Assembly (NCBI GenBank): GCA_038503035.1
Contig: JAVSML010024447.1
Location: forward strand, 1 to 64,000
Direction: 5' to 3'
Source: Crocodylus rhombifer
Taxonomy: Eukaryota > Chordata > Crocodylia > Crocodylidae
DNA length: 64,000 nt
The position numbers were made by a program, and so were the translations under genes. The stretch's first letter is position 1, and every line of letters starts with the position of its first letter. A model generated the notes under the pieces. That model was not told the DNA's origin, searched no databases, and saw nothing but the letters and a program-made list of their open reading frames with translations. Positions 10,501 through 22,405 of this stretch are shown one piece after another.

Positions 10501-13500
10501 GGTGTTCGGGAAACATACCTACAGGGGAAGGGGTGGGAAGCAGGGAGGTTCGCACCCCGGGCACCCCAGGTTTGGCAGTGGGGACTGAGGAAGACAAGGC
10601 TTGTTTCTTGGGCATTTAATAGATGTCTACAGTTACACAGCTAGAGAAGGGTGCAGCTACTGACAGGGAAGGAGCAGCTCACAGCCCCTCACTCCTGCAC
10701 CAACCATACAGAAAGCCCCCAGTAACCCCACACAGCACCTGTTCCCAGGAGAGCTCCAGCTATGCAGCTGGAAAGGGCTCTGCCACGAGCTCCCTTTTCC
10801 CTAAAGAGATGCCCATCTCTGTGGCCTGAGAGGGATGGGTTGTCAGCTGCACACCCCTCTTTCCAGCTGCATCCCTCATTCTTGTGTCAGACATGGTGAG
10901 AGTGATTAGCCTTCACTTTGGGAGCAGGATGGGTCCTCTTTCATTCACTGAGCAGCCTGGCCTTGCCTCAGTCCATGAGGTGCTCAATGTGGCATCAGGA
11001 AGGACCGGCTCCTGGTAACTTTGCAAGTGAAGAGAGGCTGCAAGGTCTCTGAGGCTGTGCCAGAGTTAATGGCCTGAGAATTGAGGCCAAACTCGCAGCC
11101 ACATTCTGCAAAACACCTTCAGAGCAGCTGTCAACCCTACACAGCTGATGCTAGCTGTAGCACTCCAGGATCTTCATCTTCTCTCCAGTCACCCTGGGGC
11201 CTCTTAATTTCCTCCAGCTGTGAAACTGCCCATCCCAGGGCTCCCACTGCACATGCGTACCCCCTTGGGTTTGCTGCTCAGAGCCCAGAAGCACAGAGCT
11301 TTCATGAACATGTAGGCACCAGTGTCCCCTCTCCTCTGGCCAGAACCCCCATAATAACACAGCTGGGTCCATCCATGCTGGGAGTCACAGACAAAACCTG
11401 CCTTTATTTATGGCAAATTTCTTTGTCTTCATACCCCTTCCTCATCTCTCTAAAGACAAGAAAGATACGCTAGCTCAACCCTGACCAGATCCACCAGCCA
11501 AGACCGGTCCATTGCTAGTGAAAGTTGGTCTTCTCCTTGGCATGCCACACTGCAATCCCTGACTCAAGGCTCCTTGCTGAGGCTGCCAGCAAACAGATAT
11601 GATTGTGGGCAAGCATGACGGGGCCAGGGGGAGTGGGCGTTAACCCTTCTTCCACATGCAGCACACCATGATCTGATCTGGCTAGGAAATAGCAGAGGAG
11701 GGCATAAACAATCTCTGAGGGGACATCCCCAATCATCTCCTAGCCCAGCCAGTTAGGAGAGCCAAGGAAAGCTTTCCAATAGATGTAGGCAGGGGAGTAA
11801 GGAAGTACACTTCTACCACGCACCCAGGGAATGAGAAGTGAAAAACTACACCTGTCCATATGAACAGGAGCTCATGGAAATGCCCTGGAGTGACAGCATA
11901 TATCACGGAAACCACAGTGAGGGAGAGGACACGCTTGTATTTCACATGGAGCATGGGACAGCTTAGAGAAGAGCTCTAGTACATCCCTGGCTGTCCTTGT
12001 TTTTTAATGGTACTGTGGCAGGTGAAGCAGATTCAGCCTGGTTGCAGAGGTCTGAGTTAGCCCCACAGTACACAGCAACCAGCACCATGCGGCATCAAAA
12101 GCAAGAAAGGCATTACTCCACTCCCTGTCCCAGCCAGCAGGGAAGGGTGAGGAGCAACATATCACTTATCCCTCAGCTTCATCACACTGGGCTGTCTCAT
12201 GCAGTTCTTCCATAGATTTTTACTGTTTAACCAGATCCTTGTTCTCTTGCCTTGAGGATGGGATTTGTCCCAGTGCTCTTTGCAAGCAGAGTTCCTCTTC
12301 CCAAATCCACAACCGCCAGCTCCAGTAATCACTGTCTTAGTCTCACAAAACGTACCCAATTGCCATGGTTGCTGGCTACTCTCAGAACTGTAGGCCCAGG
12401 TTAAAAGACTGTCAGTAAGGTGACCTCTTGTTGAGTGTGAGGACAGAGACACTCTGTTGGTTTCCCTCCAGTATGTTCAGGGTACCAGTTACCCTGGGGC
12501 AGGCCCTTGGCTACTATAGCTCTACATTGTTTCCTTGAATTCAGTGAAAGTTGCCAGTTTAAATGAGTTATATCAAGCAAAATATATTTAGGCACAAAAC
12601 TAAAGACAGGAGTTAAGGCAGAGCCAGCAAAAAACCAAGCACCGCCCCACTCCAATTCCATTTAAGATCTCTGTACTCGATCCCTCCATCCTTAGACACA
12701 ACGTTATGAGATGATTATGTCCACATCACAACCACTGCTACCTGTGGAAGCAGCAGGCAGGGAACAGCTTGTAGTCAGATGCCATTATGTGCTGAACATT
12801 CAAGCTTAAATATCTGGGTAGTCACTCACCCCCAAACAGCATCTTACCTTCTCTCCTGGTGCCCGGAGCAAAGCCAATGTTGAAATAGTCTGTACGTACC
12901 AAGGCTGCAACACACCTACTTTTCCATTACCTTACCTAGCCCTCCAGGCAGGGACCCACAAACAAATGCCTCATAGAAAACATTTCATTCAGAAAAAAGT
13001 CACCTAAAAATAAGCTTTTCTACATTTCCTCCAGGATTTTAGTTTTTAGGGAAGTCAGTAACCACTGATGTTTATCTCCCTATTCTATGTCATAATCATT
13101 CTTTTGGCATCACAATTAGTTGCCAAAGAGATGATTACAACCTCAGAAGTAGAAAAGGATGACTTTAAAGAGTGGGAATAAGGAGCAGGAGAAACTCCTA
13201 CGATGATGTTTTGTGGAACTATCTTCAGAATTTAAAAAAAAAAGAAAAAGTAAGAGACTTTTTTTTAGATGAATGTTACTCACCATTTTCCATAAGGTAT
13301 AAGCTGCAGCTCTTTCTAAATTGCTGATGATCATTTCAGGGATCATTGCAAATCTGGTCAAAGTGGACTTTTATAGTGTATTGTCATGAATTTAATCACT
13401 ATGCCTCTAACCTTGACAACTTGAAATGCAGAGATTAAAATACCACTTCCAAAGATGCTACAAAACTGGTAGCGAGCAGCTAAGCTAAATACACAAGTTC

Positions 13501-14214
13501 TGCATTGCGCTCACCAGCCACTAGTCTCTAACGGACTTAAATACCAAAGGTGGGGCCCCGCATAAGAAAACTTTAATGGAGAGGAAAATAAGCCCTGGAG
13601 GAACTTTGCTTGCTACAGAGGAGAGATTTGACTCAAAGTGTTTAAACACAGGGTCCAATAACAAATTCATCCCAGGTGATTTCAGCTGCTAGGCTGGGAT
13701 ATACAATGAAAACTGCCTTGGATAACTGTGCCCTAGCCCTTTCAGGTCTAGCACATGATGAACAACATGAAACCGTGACCATGAAACCAAAGCAAAAGGG
13801 CAGCTAGTTCAGAGACCTGAACACAATTATTAAATGCTCATTGTGAGCCCTCCCTCTAATGCTGCAAGTAGCTAAACACTCAGCTGGTTTTTCATGATGG
13901 GCTCCAGAAGCAGCCCTAAATGAAATGCATTGCAACAGACCAGCCTGGAAATACCACCAGCCTGGTTGACTACTACAAAATCTTGGGCTCCTGCCATGTG
14001 GTAGAAGCAAGTCACTGGTGCAGAGAAAACAAGCCACAATAGCTACAGTAGGACTCACAAGTTACAACCCATGTGCCCTTGCCATATTCCAAGAAGTGGA
14101 CAGTCCTGGGCACCTGTACCCACCGTGAAAGACCTCAAGCACTGCTGAGATGAAGGAAGTCCCATGTGAAATGCCAGCTACCACCACGCTCCTTGCTGAA
14201 GGGAGCTGCCCTAC

Positions 14215-14345
14215 TAGTTTAGACCAATGGCTCATCTAATTCAGCACCCTGTCTCAACAGCAGCCATGAACAGATACTTAGACCCAAGCACACAGAGCGG
14301 GTTTCATCTAAAGATAAGGCCAATACTGACTGGCTCTGTAGAAAA
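14215..14345. repeat. Possible old interspersed repeat fragment
   Basis: The string GACCAATGGCTCATCTAATT and the following CAGCACCCTGTCTCAACAG resemble a dispersed amniote repeat known to me only by its common GGCCCATCTAGCCCAGTATCC-like core. I cannot name the family. It directly precedes the CR1 LINE, which may have inserted beside or into it. Confidence 0.35.
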
Positions 14346-14364
14346 ATGCATCCAGCCTCTTTGG

Positions 14365-16480
14365 GTATTGGGCATGTTTGACAGTCAGGAAAGCTGACTT
14401 TGACAAGCTCAGGAGGCTTGTTGGCAAGGCCCTAAGGGACCATGGCTTGACAGGGAGGGGAGTTCAGGATGAGTGGTTGCTCCTCAAGGGAGTAATCCTG
14501 AAAGCACAAGTGATGCCCATCCCATCTTGGAGGAAAGGCAGCAAAAGGGCACAGCATCCCCCTTGGCTGTGCAGGAAACTAGTGGACCTCCTGCATCTAA
14601 AAAGAGAGACCTACAAGGGATGGAAGTCTGGAATCATTCCAAAGGTCCTGTAGGGAGCGAACCAGGAAAGCCAAGGCTGCAATCGGATTCCAACTGGCTA
14701 CACATATCAAGGACAATAAAAAGTCCTTTTTTAAATATGTGGGGAGTCGGAAGAAAAACAAGGGTAACATTGGACCCCTGCTAAACCAAATGAGACAACT
14801 GACAACCGACACCCAGGAAAAAGTCCACCTGCTTAATGGGTATTTTGCATAGGTTTTTCACCAGCCCAAAGGGACCGCCCTGCTTAACATGCTGTGGGAT
14901 GGCCAGGGTGAGGGTGAATTTATACCCTACACTGCTGTAGGCCATGTAAATGAACAGTTTGGGAAGCTGGACACCTTCAAGTCAGCTGGTCCGGACATTT
15001 TGCACCCCAGGGTACTTAAGAAGCTGGCAGGCATCATAGCTCAGCCACTGGCACGGATCTTCGAGAATTCATGGAGCTCAAGCAAAGTGTCCAAAGATTG
15101 GAAAAAGCACCAATGTGGTGCCTTATCTTCAAGAAAGGGAGGAAAGTAGGTATAGGGAACTACAGGCCTATCAGGCTGACCTCTATCCCTGGGAAGATCT
15201 TGGAAAAAATTATCAGAGAGACCATCCTTGACAAACCGGCAGATGGCAACATCCTGAGGGATAGCCAGCACAGGTTTGTTACGGGTAGGTCTCGCCTGAC
15301 CAATCTCATCGCCTTCTATGACCAGGTAACAAGGGAGAAGAGATTGACATCATATATCCGGACTTTAAAAAAGCCTTTGATCTGCTGTCCCGTGATCTCC
15401 TCATGGAAAAATTGGCCAACTGCGTCCTCGGCTACATCACAGTCTGATAGCGGGAAACTGGCTCCAAGGTCAGACCCAGAGAGTAGTAGTCGATGGGACT
15501 AAATAATCATGGAACTCAGTGACCAGTGGTGTCCCGCAAAGCTCCATCCTTGGACCTATACTCTTTAATATCTTTATTAACAATGTAGACATTGGTGCTA
15601 GAAGTGGACTGGCCAAGTTCGCTGATGACTCCAAACTTTGGGGTAAAGTGTCCACACCTGAGGGTAGACTGCTGATCCAGACTGACCTTTACAGGCTCAG
15701 AAAATGGGCAGATAAAAACCTAATGACATTCAATACTGAAAAATGCTAGGTACTCCACCTTGGGGGGAAAAAAGCCTGCATCATGTTTATCGGCTTGGCA
15801 GCGCGACGCTTGCTAGCACTATGGTCGAAAGGGACTTGGGGGTCATGACTGACCACAAGATGAACATGAGCCACCAATGCAATGTTGCAGCTGGTAAAGT
15901 GAGCAAAACTTTGGCTTGCAACCATAGATGCTTCTCAAGCAAATCTCAGGATGTCATCCTCCCACTGTACACAGTCTTGGTTAGGCCACAGCTGGAATAC
16001 TGCATCCAATTCTGGGCTCCACAATTTTAAAAGGATGTGGAAAAGCTTGAGATAGTCCAAAGGAGAGCCACCCGCATGATCACAGGGCAGGAGAACAGGC
16101 CTTATGGAAATGCGTAGGGTCAGGGGAGACTTAGTGGCTGCCTATAAGTACATAAGGGGTGTGCATCAGGATCTGGGGGAATGCCTGGTCACCAGAGCTC
16201 CCCAAGGGATAACAAAGTCAAACGGTCACAAACTCCTCCAAGACCATTTTAGGTTGGACATAAGGAGAAAACTTCTTTACTGTCTGAGCCTCCAAGGCCT
16301 GGAATAGACTCCCTCCACAGGTGGTGCAAGCACTTACTCTGGACTCTTTTAAGAAACATTTGGACATTTATCTTGCTGGGATCCTTTGACCCTAGCTGAC
16401 TTCCTGCCCCTGGGGCAGGGGGCTGGACTCAATGATCTTCCGAGGTCTCTTCCAGCCCTAACATCTATGAAATCTATGAC
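14365..16480 (+). mobile_element. Decayed CR1 LINE, 5'-truncated, with reverse transcriptase remnants
   Basis: Consecutive ORF pieces in alternating frames read as one CR1 ORF2: a linker piece (RKADFDKLRRLVGKALRDHG, about 14380), SAGPDILHPRVLKKLAG (about 14970), NYRPIRLTSIPGKILEKII (about 15160), GVPQSSILGPILFNIFINN (about 15530), the catalytic FADD box (15618-15629), and the C-terminal RRVRGDLVAAYKYIRG (about 16110). The 3' end is the CR1 signature GATCTTCCGAGGTCTCTTCC followed by repeated ATCTATGA at 16462-16479. At least four frame changes make it inactive. It is oriented opposite to CELSR3 transcription. Confidence 0.92.
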
Positions 16481-18004
16481 AGAGCCTTCCACAGGGATTA
16501 TAAAAGTGCCTGCAGGAGAACCTACCCATCCCCTCCCAAGGGATCACATTCTCTTTGAAACCTGCTGCTCTGACTGAAACCCTCCCTTTCCCTGATCCAA
16601 ACAATTCTGTCATTTGTGCTGTCAGTCAGGGGGGTTGTCATTTCAGTCTATGTGCAATAACACCACTTTATGTCTTCCATTCCACTTCACACATTATGAA
16701 CCTTGGCAGACAGAAGGTTGTGGTAGGTAATAAATACAAGCAGCAAAGCAACCAACTAGAGATGGCAACAGAAAAAGCACTTGCCCTTCGACTGAATAGT
16801 ATCTATCTGTATTCTAGCTTTCAGTCCAGCCTGTAGCCCTCTGGTGCCTTCCCAGAGACCAAACAAAATCCTACAAACAGAAATGGAAGTTTCTTGGATA
16901 TACAAAACGTTCTTGGACAGTTATGGGCTAAGAGCTCAGGGTACTGTGAAAACAGGCTTTCATTACTGTGAATCTGCAGGAGCAAATAGGCTCACAAAAT
17001 GAATCTGGTGTCCTTGCAGGCACTTTGGGAAGTAACGGATGCTAACAAAGAAGGCAGGGAAATTTTAATCTCGTTTCAATCACTTCTGCCCAGTGCTCTG
17101 AGTCCTTTCTTTAAAATGGTGATAATTTGGTGTCAATTTAGGCTGCAGCCATGGGGCTTCCCTGACACATTTATCTAGCACCATGTGCCTGGTAGAGCTC
17201 AGAATAATAAAATGGAAGGGACACAAGAAAGTGAGAGTTTAACAGAGCTGGGCCTAACCTCTGAGATAACACCAATGCCAACAAAGGCACATCCCTGCTT
17301 TGCTCTCCTGCCCCCCCCCCACCCCCTAAGGCTCTGTTCCCTTGTTTCCTTTCCACCCTCCTCCTCTCATCCATGAGCTCAGCCTTCTCTCTTCTCATTT
17401 CCGCTGGAAAATGACAGCACAGTAATTCAAGAGCCTTCTTGTTCTAAGGCAGTTGACGGCAAGACCTCAGGACATGATTTCCGCCCGCCTTTGTGCAGGG
17501 TTAAGTGAGTGCCGAGGCAGAGCCTGCATAAACACACTCAGGCAGAAGCGAGAAAGGTCAGCCCAGCTTCCCCCATCTCTAGCAATCAGCGTGTGTGCCT
17601 GTGTGCCTCAATGTGATATCACCCTGCCCTGCAGTTATAATTAACCCCTAAAGAACCCCAATTTAGTGACGAGCTGTATCTGGCTCCACAGGGCAGTGCG
17701 GAAACGGATCACCACGTAAAGCCTATGCTCCATCTTCTGAAGGGAATGAGATCTTTATTTTTCCAGCTCCCCCCAGCTAAGCAAGTGGGTGGGGGATGGG
17801 AGGAGGGTTAGATGGCAGCTATGGATCTGTGGCAAGGCATGAATAATGTAAGCCTCCCTAGGTACAGATGGAGAACTTCAGCACAAGTGTCAGTGACTCC
17901 TTCAAATGGGCACCTCCCAGATCTCATTCAGCAAGTCACACGTGGGTTACTTGGCACAAATCGGGACTCAGTGTCAAAGAACACCTTCCACAAGATAGGT
18001 AAGA

Positions 18005-18140
18005 TGCTCTGGTGGTAAAAAGCAAAGCATCAGTGTTCAGGAGCTCTATGTTCAAATCCTGGCTCTGTTTCCTGTGAGACCTTGGGTGAGTGCCTCAGTC
18101 TGCCCTTATCTTCACCTGTACAGTGGGCCTAATTACAGGG
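18005..18140 (+). mobile_element. MIR-like SINE fragment
   Basis: The order of motifs follows MIR: AGGAGCTCTATGTTCAAATC, then CTGTGAGACCTTGGGTGAG, then CCTCAGTCTGCCCTTATC and ACCTGTACAGTGGGCCTAAT. It is much diverged, as expected for a repeat that spread early in amniotes. It is in CELSR3 intron 1. Confidence 0.75.
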
Positions 18141-19006
18141 TTACAGGCACAGTCAGTAGAACGTGTGATGTACTCCGCAGAACAGCCCACACAGACAACG
18201 TAGGGAGCACAATTAACACCTTCCTCTACGGCTCTAGTGAGATTGTTCATAGACCCAGCTTTTGCACTTGCAGTAACTCAGACTCAAAACCAGAAGTCAA
18301 CATTTGTGAAACTGCTCTGGAGCCTTTAACCCCAAAACGCCCTGCAGTCACCACCTCTCTACAGTCAGAATGTCAATGAAAGCCCTGTTTGGGGAAGGCG
18401 GGAGAACAGAAGCGGGGGGAGTTAGAACCAAGAGGAAAATGTTGACTATAAATACACGAACCGGTTCATTTTAAAAGGGATGAGTTTGACACCCAAACTG
18501 AACCAACAAGGGCTGGGAGCACAGCACAGACAGTGGACTTGCTCCCTGACTCAGCAGGGACTCAAAGCAAAGTAGATGTAGTATATTGAGCCTTGTATCA
18601 GATGCACCCAGGAGCTAGCAGAAGCAGTCTGTTCAGCCACCAGGGAAAACAGCTTGCTTTGCAGGCCAGTATCCTCTGGAGTGTCACAGATACTCACGCT
18701 GACTAGAAAGTATGTCAAAAAAAACACCTAGCCACCAGATTCAGATGGAAAACCGATCATCTAGCTGAATAACAGTGCTTTGTTTTTGCATGTCATCAAC
18801 ACCCTTGGTGCTCAAACAAAGGTACTCTAGTAAAGTGAATGCTCTCACAGCCCCTAAACATGTCTCATTTTAAATGAAATAATGGTCCAAACACTAACAA
18901 CGCAGCACTGCAATATACATGTTGGAGCACCCAGCCCAGAACCACTCAGGCATGTCTAGGAAACATTCCCACCATCTCAGTCACAGAAAGAGTTTAAACA
19001 TCATAC

Positions 19007-21998
19007 CTGTCACAGTCACCAGCATGGAGGCCACCAAGGGACGGTTGTTGTCCAGCTTTCGGCTCAGCCTCAGCTCACCGCTTGACTGATTTACAATCAA
19101 CAAGTGCAGTTCATTTCCCCGTTCAAAGGTGTAGAAAAGCCTGTCAGACACATCTGGATCATAGGCAGGGATCTTCCCTATCACACCAGAAGGGAAGGTG
19201 TTGGACTTGTTGGAGACATAGTTATTGAAGAGTATCTGGAAGTTCTTGAGGACTGGACTGTTGTCATTTTGGTCAATGAGTTTGATATGGACCATGGCTC
19301 TGCTGACCAAAGGAGCTGATGTGGCCTGGACCACAATTATGTACTCAGGCTTTGTCTCGTAATCCAGGTCAATCAAGGCAGTGAGCTCCCCAGAAAAGAT
19401 GTCCATCTGGAAGATCTCGGGGATGTTGCCTTCCACAATCTGATACATAATCTGGGCATTGGGCCCCTCATCTGGGTCAACAGCTGTGATCTGGGCCACC
19501 ACAGAGCCTACAATGCTGTTTTCCTTCACCAAGACTTCAAATTCTTCAGCTGGGAAAACAGGAGCATTGTCATTCACATCCTGAACAGTGACTTGTATGT
19601 GGACTGGGGTTCTCTGAGGAGGCACCCCCCTGTCCACAGCATAGGCAGTCAACTCATAGACAGGAACACTCTCCCGGTCCAGCCTGCGGACAGTGCGGAT
19701 AATCCCAGAGGTGGGCTCTATGGTGAAATCCCCATCTCCATCCTCACCATTCTGGAAGGTGTATTGTACCCGCCCATTGGTGTGAGCATCCCGGTCAGTG
19801 GCAGAGATCTGGAGCACGCTGGTGAATGGCACGGCATCCTCAGAGATAATGCCCTGATAGTGAGCACTGACAAACTGGGGGGCATTATCATTTACATCAT
19901 TCACCATGATTTCTACGTAGGTGGTGTCCGCTTTCTGAGGAATGCCATTATCCTTGGCAGTGATGGCCAAAGTGTAGGTCACCTGGTCTTCATAGTCCAG
20001 CTCCGCCTGCAAGGTGATGGCCCCCGAGTCTGGATCAATGCGAAACTGAGGAATGTTGTCCTCTAGGTAATACGTGATCCTGGCATTTTCCCCCACATCA
20101 TCATCAGTAGCACTGATCACTACTACTGTGCTGCCCACTGGACGGTCCTCATTGACACTCACCGAATAGTGGGCACTCTGGAACACTGGCCGATGGGTGT
20201 TGGCATCTGTGATGTTGATATGGACATGGCAGATGTCATGCAGGGTCCGGTCGGAGGCAGTCACCGCAAGCACATAGTTCCTGTCCTGCTTATAGTCCAG
20301 GGGCAGAGAGAGGGTGATCAGTCCCACACCACCCTGAGTGCTGATGGAGAAGCGGTTGCGTGGGTTCCCCCCAGTTATCTGGTAGCTGATGGCACTGTTC
20401 ACATCCCGGTCGATTGCGGTGACGCTGAGAACACTGGTCCCCACCGCGGCATCTTCATTCAGACGGATGAAATACTCCTTCTGGGTGAACTCAGGGCGAT
20501 TGTCATTCACATCCATGACTGTGATGGTGACACTGGCAGAGGTGGATAAGGATGGAGAACCGTGGTCCCGAGCCTCCACCCCAAAAAAGTAATGCTCCAC
20601 TGACTCTCGGTCCAGCGGGCCACTCACTGTGATCCATCCGGTGGCACTGTTCACCACAAAGGGGGTATTGGCTGAGACCCCTGTCAGTTTGTATTCCAGG
20701 CGAGAGTTCTCCCCATAGTCTGCGTCCACTGCCTGGATGTGGATCACAGAATGGCCCAGGGGGGCATTTTCCAGCACTGAGATTTGAAATGGGGTGCTGA
20801 CAAAGATTGGGGCATGGTCATTAATGTCCACCACTTGGATGCTGACCATGCCTGTATTATTAGACAAGGGAGGGCGCCCTGCATCCTGGGCACGGATCCT
20901 CAGGGCATACTCGCGTTCCACCTCGAAATCCAGAGGTGCCACTACCTGTATTTCCCCGGTCACGCTGTCAATGGAGAACTGGCCCCTGCTATTGCCACTG
21001 ATGATGTTGTAATGGACCAGCGCATTGTTGTCCTTGTCCAAGTCAGTGGCTGTCACTCTCAGGATCTCTGTGTGGGGCCGTACGTCCTCTCGCACCTGGA
21101 CAATGTAGCGCTTCTCACTGAACTGTGGGACATTGTCGTTCTCATCCAGGACGGTGATGTAGACCTTCACCGTAGCTGACCGGGGACCAGGCTCCTTCCC
21201 CTGGTCGCTGGCCTCCACCACCAGCGCGTACTTCTCCATCATCTCCCTGTCCACTGGGCCGCTGGTGGTGATGAGCCCCGAGCGGGGGTCGATCTCGAAG
21301 ACAGCATGGGCAGCGCGCTCGTCCACAAAGCAGTAACGGATGTTGGCGTTGGGCGGCGAGTCAGCATCCGTGGCCCGCAGCTGCAGGATGGGGTAGCCCT
21401 CCTCCACGTTCTCCCGGATAGTCTCGCGGTACTCGCCCTGCTCGAACACGGGGTCGTGGTCGTTGCGGTCGGCCACGGCCACGGCCACCATGGCGGTGGC
21501 TGAGAGGCGCGGCATGCCGTGGTCCACAGCCGTGACGCGCAGGTAGTGCAGGGCCATGCTCTCCCGGTCCAGCGCCCGCGTGGTGGCGATGAGCCCGCTG
21601 CGCGGGTCGATGCGGAACAGCTCCAGCGAGCGGCTGTTCATCAGCGCAGCCAGCGAGTAGGCCAAGCGCCCCGCCTCACCCGCGTCCGGGTCCGCCGCCG
21701 CCGCCGCCAGCACCGGCGTCCCCGGGGGCTGGTTCTCGGCCACCTGCACCTGGTAGTTGTAGTGTGGGAACTGCGGGTGCCGGTTGGCCGCGCGCCGCGT
21801 CCGGGCCCCGGCCCCGGCCCCGCCGCCCCGGAGCGCCGGAGCTGTCCACGCCCCGCGGGGTGCTGAGCGCGCCGCGCCGGGAGCTGTCCGCGCCGCGCCC
21901 GGTGCTGAAGCCCCGGCCCCGGCCTCCGGGAACAAAGGCGGCGGCGGCGGCAGCAGGAGCAGCAGCACCAGCAGCACCGCCCGGCTCGGCTCAGCCAT
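19007..21998 (-). CDS. CELSR3: CELSR3 coding exon 1 (signal peptide and cadherin repeats)
   Basis: The exon encodes 997 codons plus one base, ending at ACAG|GTATGA. The protein is an atypical seven-pass cadherin (Flamingo group) acting in axon guidance and planar cell polarity through surface contacts. The start ATG at 21998 has A at -3 and G at +4, is the first ATG of its frame (in-frame stop TAG at 22236-22238), and opens a signal peptide (RAVLLVLLLLL). A low-complexity APGAAR/SAPRGA stretch (about 30-70) leads to RRAANRHPQFPHYNY. Cadherin repeats follow with boundaries near residues 80, 185, 293, 398, 503, 606, 708, 814 and 916, marked by DxND motifs (DRNDHDP, DENDNVP, DINDHAP, DVNDNRP, DANTHRP, DVNDNAP, DVNDNAP, DQNDNSP); the ninth finishes in exon 2. 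DANTHRP after repeat 5 is the usual CELSR variant. The pre-cadherin part is about 70 residues against roughly 300 in human CELSR3. Confidence 0.97.
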
Positions 21999-22032
21999 GC
22001 TGCGCCCCCCGGTCCCGGCCCCGGCCCCGCAT
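21991..22032 (-). CDS. Short upstream ORF overlapping the CELSR3 start
   Basis: ATG at 22032 opens a 13-codon frame (MRGRGRDRGAQHG) that ends with TGA at 21991-21993, past the CELSR3 ATG at 21998 and in another frame. Ribosomes that start here would pass over the CELSR3 start. Context at -3 is A and at +4 is C, so initiation could be moderate. Whether it is translated is unknown. Confidence 0.4.
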   Translation of the reverse strand: MRGRGRDRGAQHG

Positions 22033-22230
22033 CTAGGGGCGGCGGCGCCCGGTGCTGCTGCCGCGGCCGCCTCCCCGCGCGCGGCCCGCGCTGCCCCGCC
22101 GCTGCGCCGCCTCCCGCAGCTCCAACATGGCTCCCGGCTGCCCTGATGGTGCGCTCCGCCCTCCCCCCCGCCCAGCCCGCGCCGTGGTACCGCCCGCCCG
22201 ACGCAGGCGGCACGAAGCTGCCGCCGCCAT
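22033..22230 (-). CDS. Upstream ORF in the CELSR3 leader (65 codons)
   Basis: ATG at 22230 is part of the AAGATGGCGGC (YY1) motif and opens a 65-residue alanine-, arginine- and glycine-rich frame, with a second in-frame ATG at 22128 in the context GCCATGT. The stop TAG is at 22033-22035, 34 nt before the CELSR3 ATG and directly abutting the start of the next small upstream ORF. It is present in mRNA only if transcription starts above 22230. The peptide has no recognisable domain. The likely role, if any, is control of CELSR3 translation. Confidence 0.35.
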   Translation of the reverse strand: MAAAASCRLRRAGGTTARAGRGGGRSAPSGQPGAMLELREAAQRRGSAGRARGGGRGSSTGRRRP

Positions 22231-22360
22231 CTTGGCTAAGGGCAGGCGGGAGCTGGCCGCGGTGCTGAAGCCGCCGCCGGGCCCCTGCCCTGCCTCGCCT
22301 CCTGCTCGACTTCAGGCGAGCGCCGCCAGCCGCCGCCTCATCCCGGCAGGTCCAGCACTC

Positions 22361-22405
22361 CCCATCCCCATCCCCATCCCCTACACACACATACACACAC
22401 GAGCT
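22361..22405. repeat. Microsatellite tract
   Basis: Three copies of CCCCAT are followed by ACACAC/ATACACACAC runs. It lies at the outer edge of the CELSR3 CpG island and marks the change to ordinary sequence. Confidence 0.85.

Larger units (their letters stand above)
2648..19006 (-). other. CELSR3: CELSR3 intron 1 (16.4 kb)
   Basis: This GT-AG intron (donor CTGTGACAG|GTATGA at 19006, acceptor TTCTGCAG at 2648) joins two exons in phase 1. It carries a CR1 fragment near 2.9 kb, a hAT MITE at 3.2 kb, a decayed CR1 LINE at 14.4-16.5 kb, an older repeat fragment just before it, and a MIR-like SINE at 18.0 kb. The stretches 3.4-14.2 kb and 16.5-18.0 kb hold no coding exon that I can recognise. Two compact blocks (8.70-8.74 kb and 10.38-10.50 kb) look like clustered homeodomain or POU sites and are listed separately. 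Confidence 0.9.
21280..22345 (-). promoter_or_regulatory. CELSR3: CpG-rich promoter and leader of CELSR3
   Basis: CpG dinucleotides are dense from the first part of the coding exon through the leader and drop sharply beyond about 22350, while the surrounding DNA is CpG-poor. GC-box-like CCCCGCCC runs lie near 22165. A CCAAGATGGCGGC motif (minus strand, 22235 to 22223) matches the YY1 site found just downstream of many CpG-island start sites in this orientation. I therefore expect transcription to start near or just above 22240. No TATA box is evident. The exact start site cannot be read from sequence. Confidence 0.75.

Noticed and set aside
21641..22396. 251-codon minus-strand ORF overlapping the CELSR3 start in another frame
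   Set aside because: Arginine- and alanine-rich reading of a CpG island with no domain; the cadherin frame starting at 21998 is clearly the real one.
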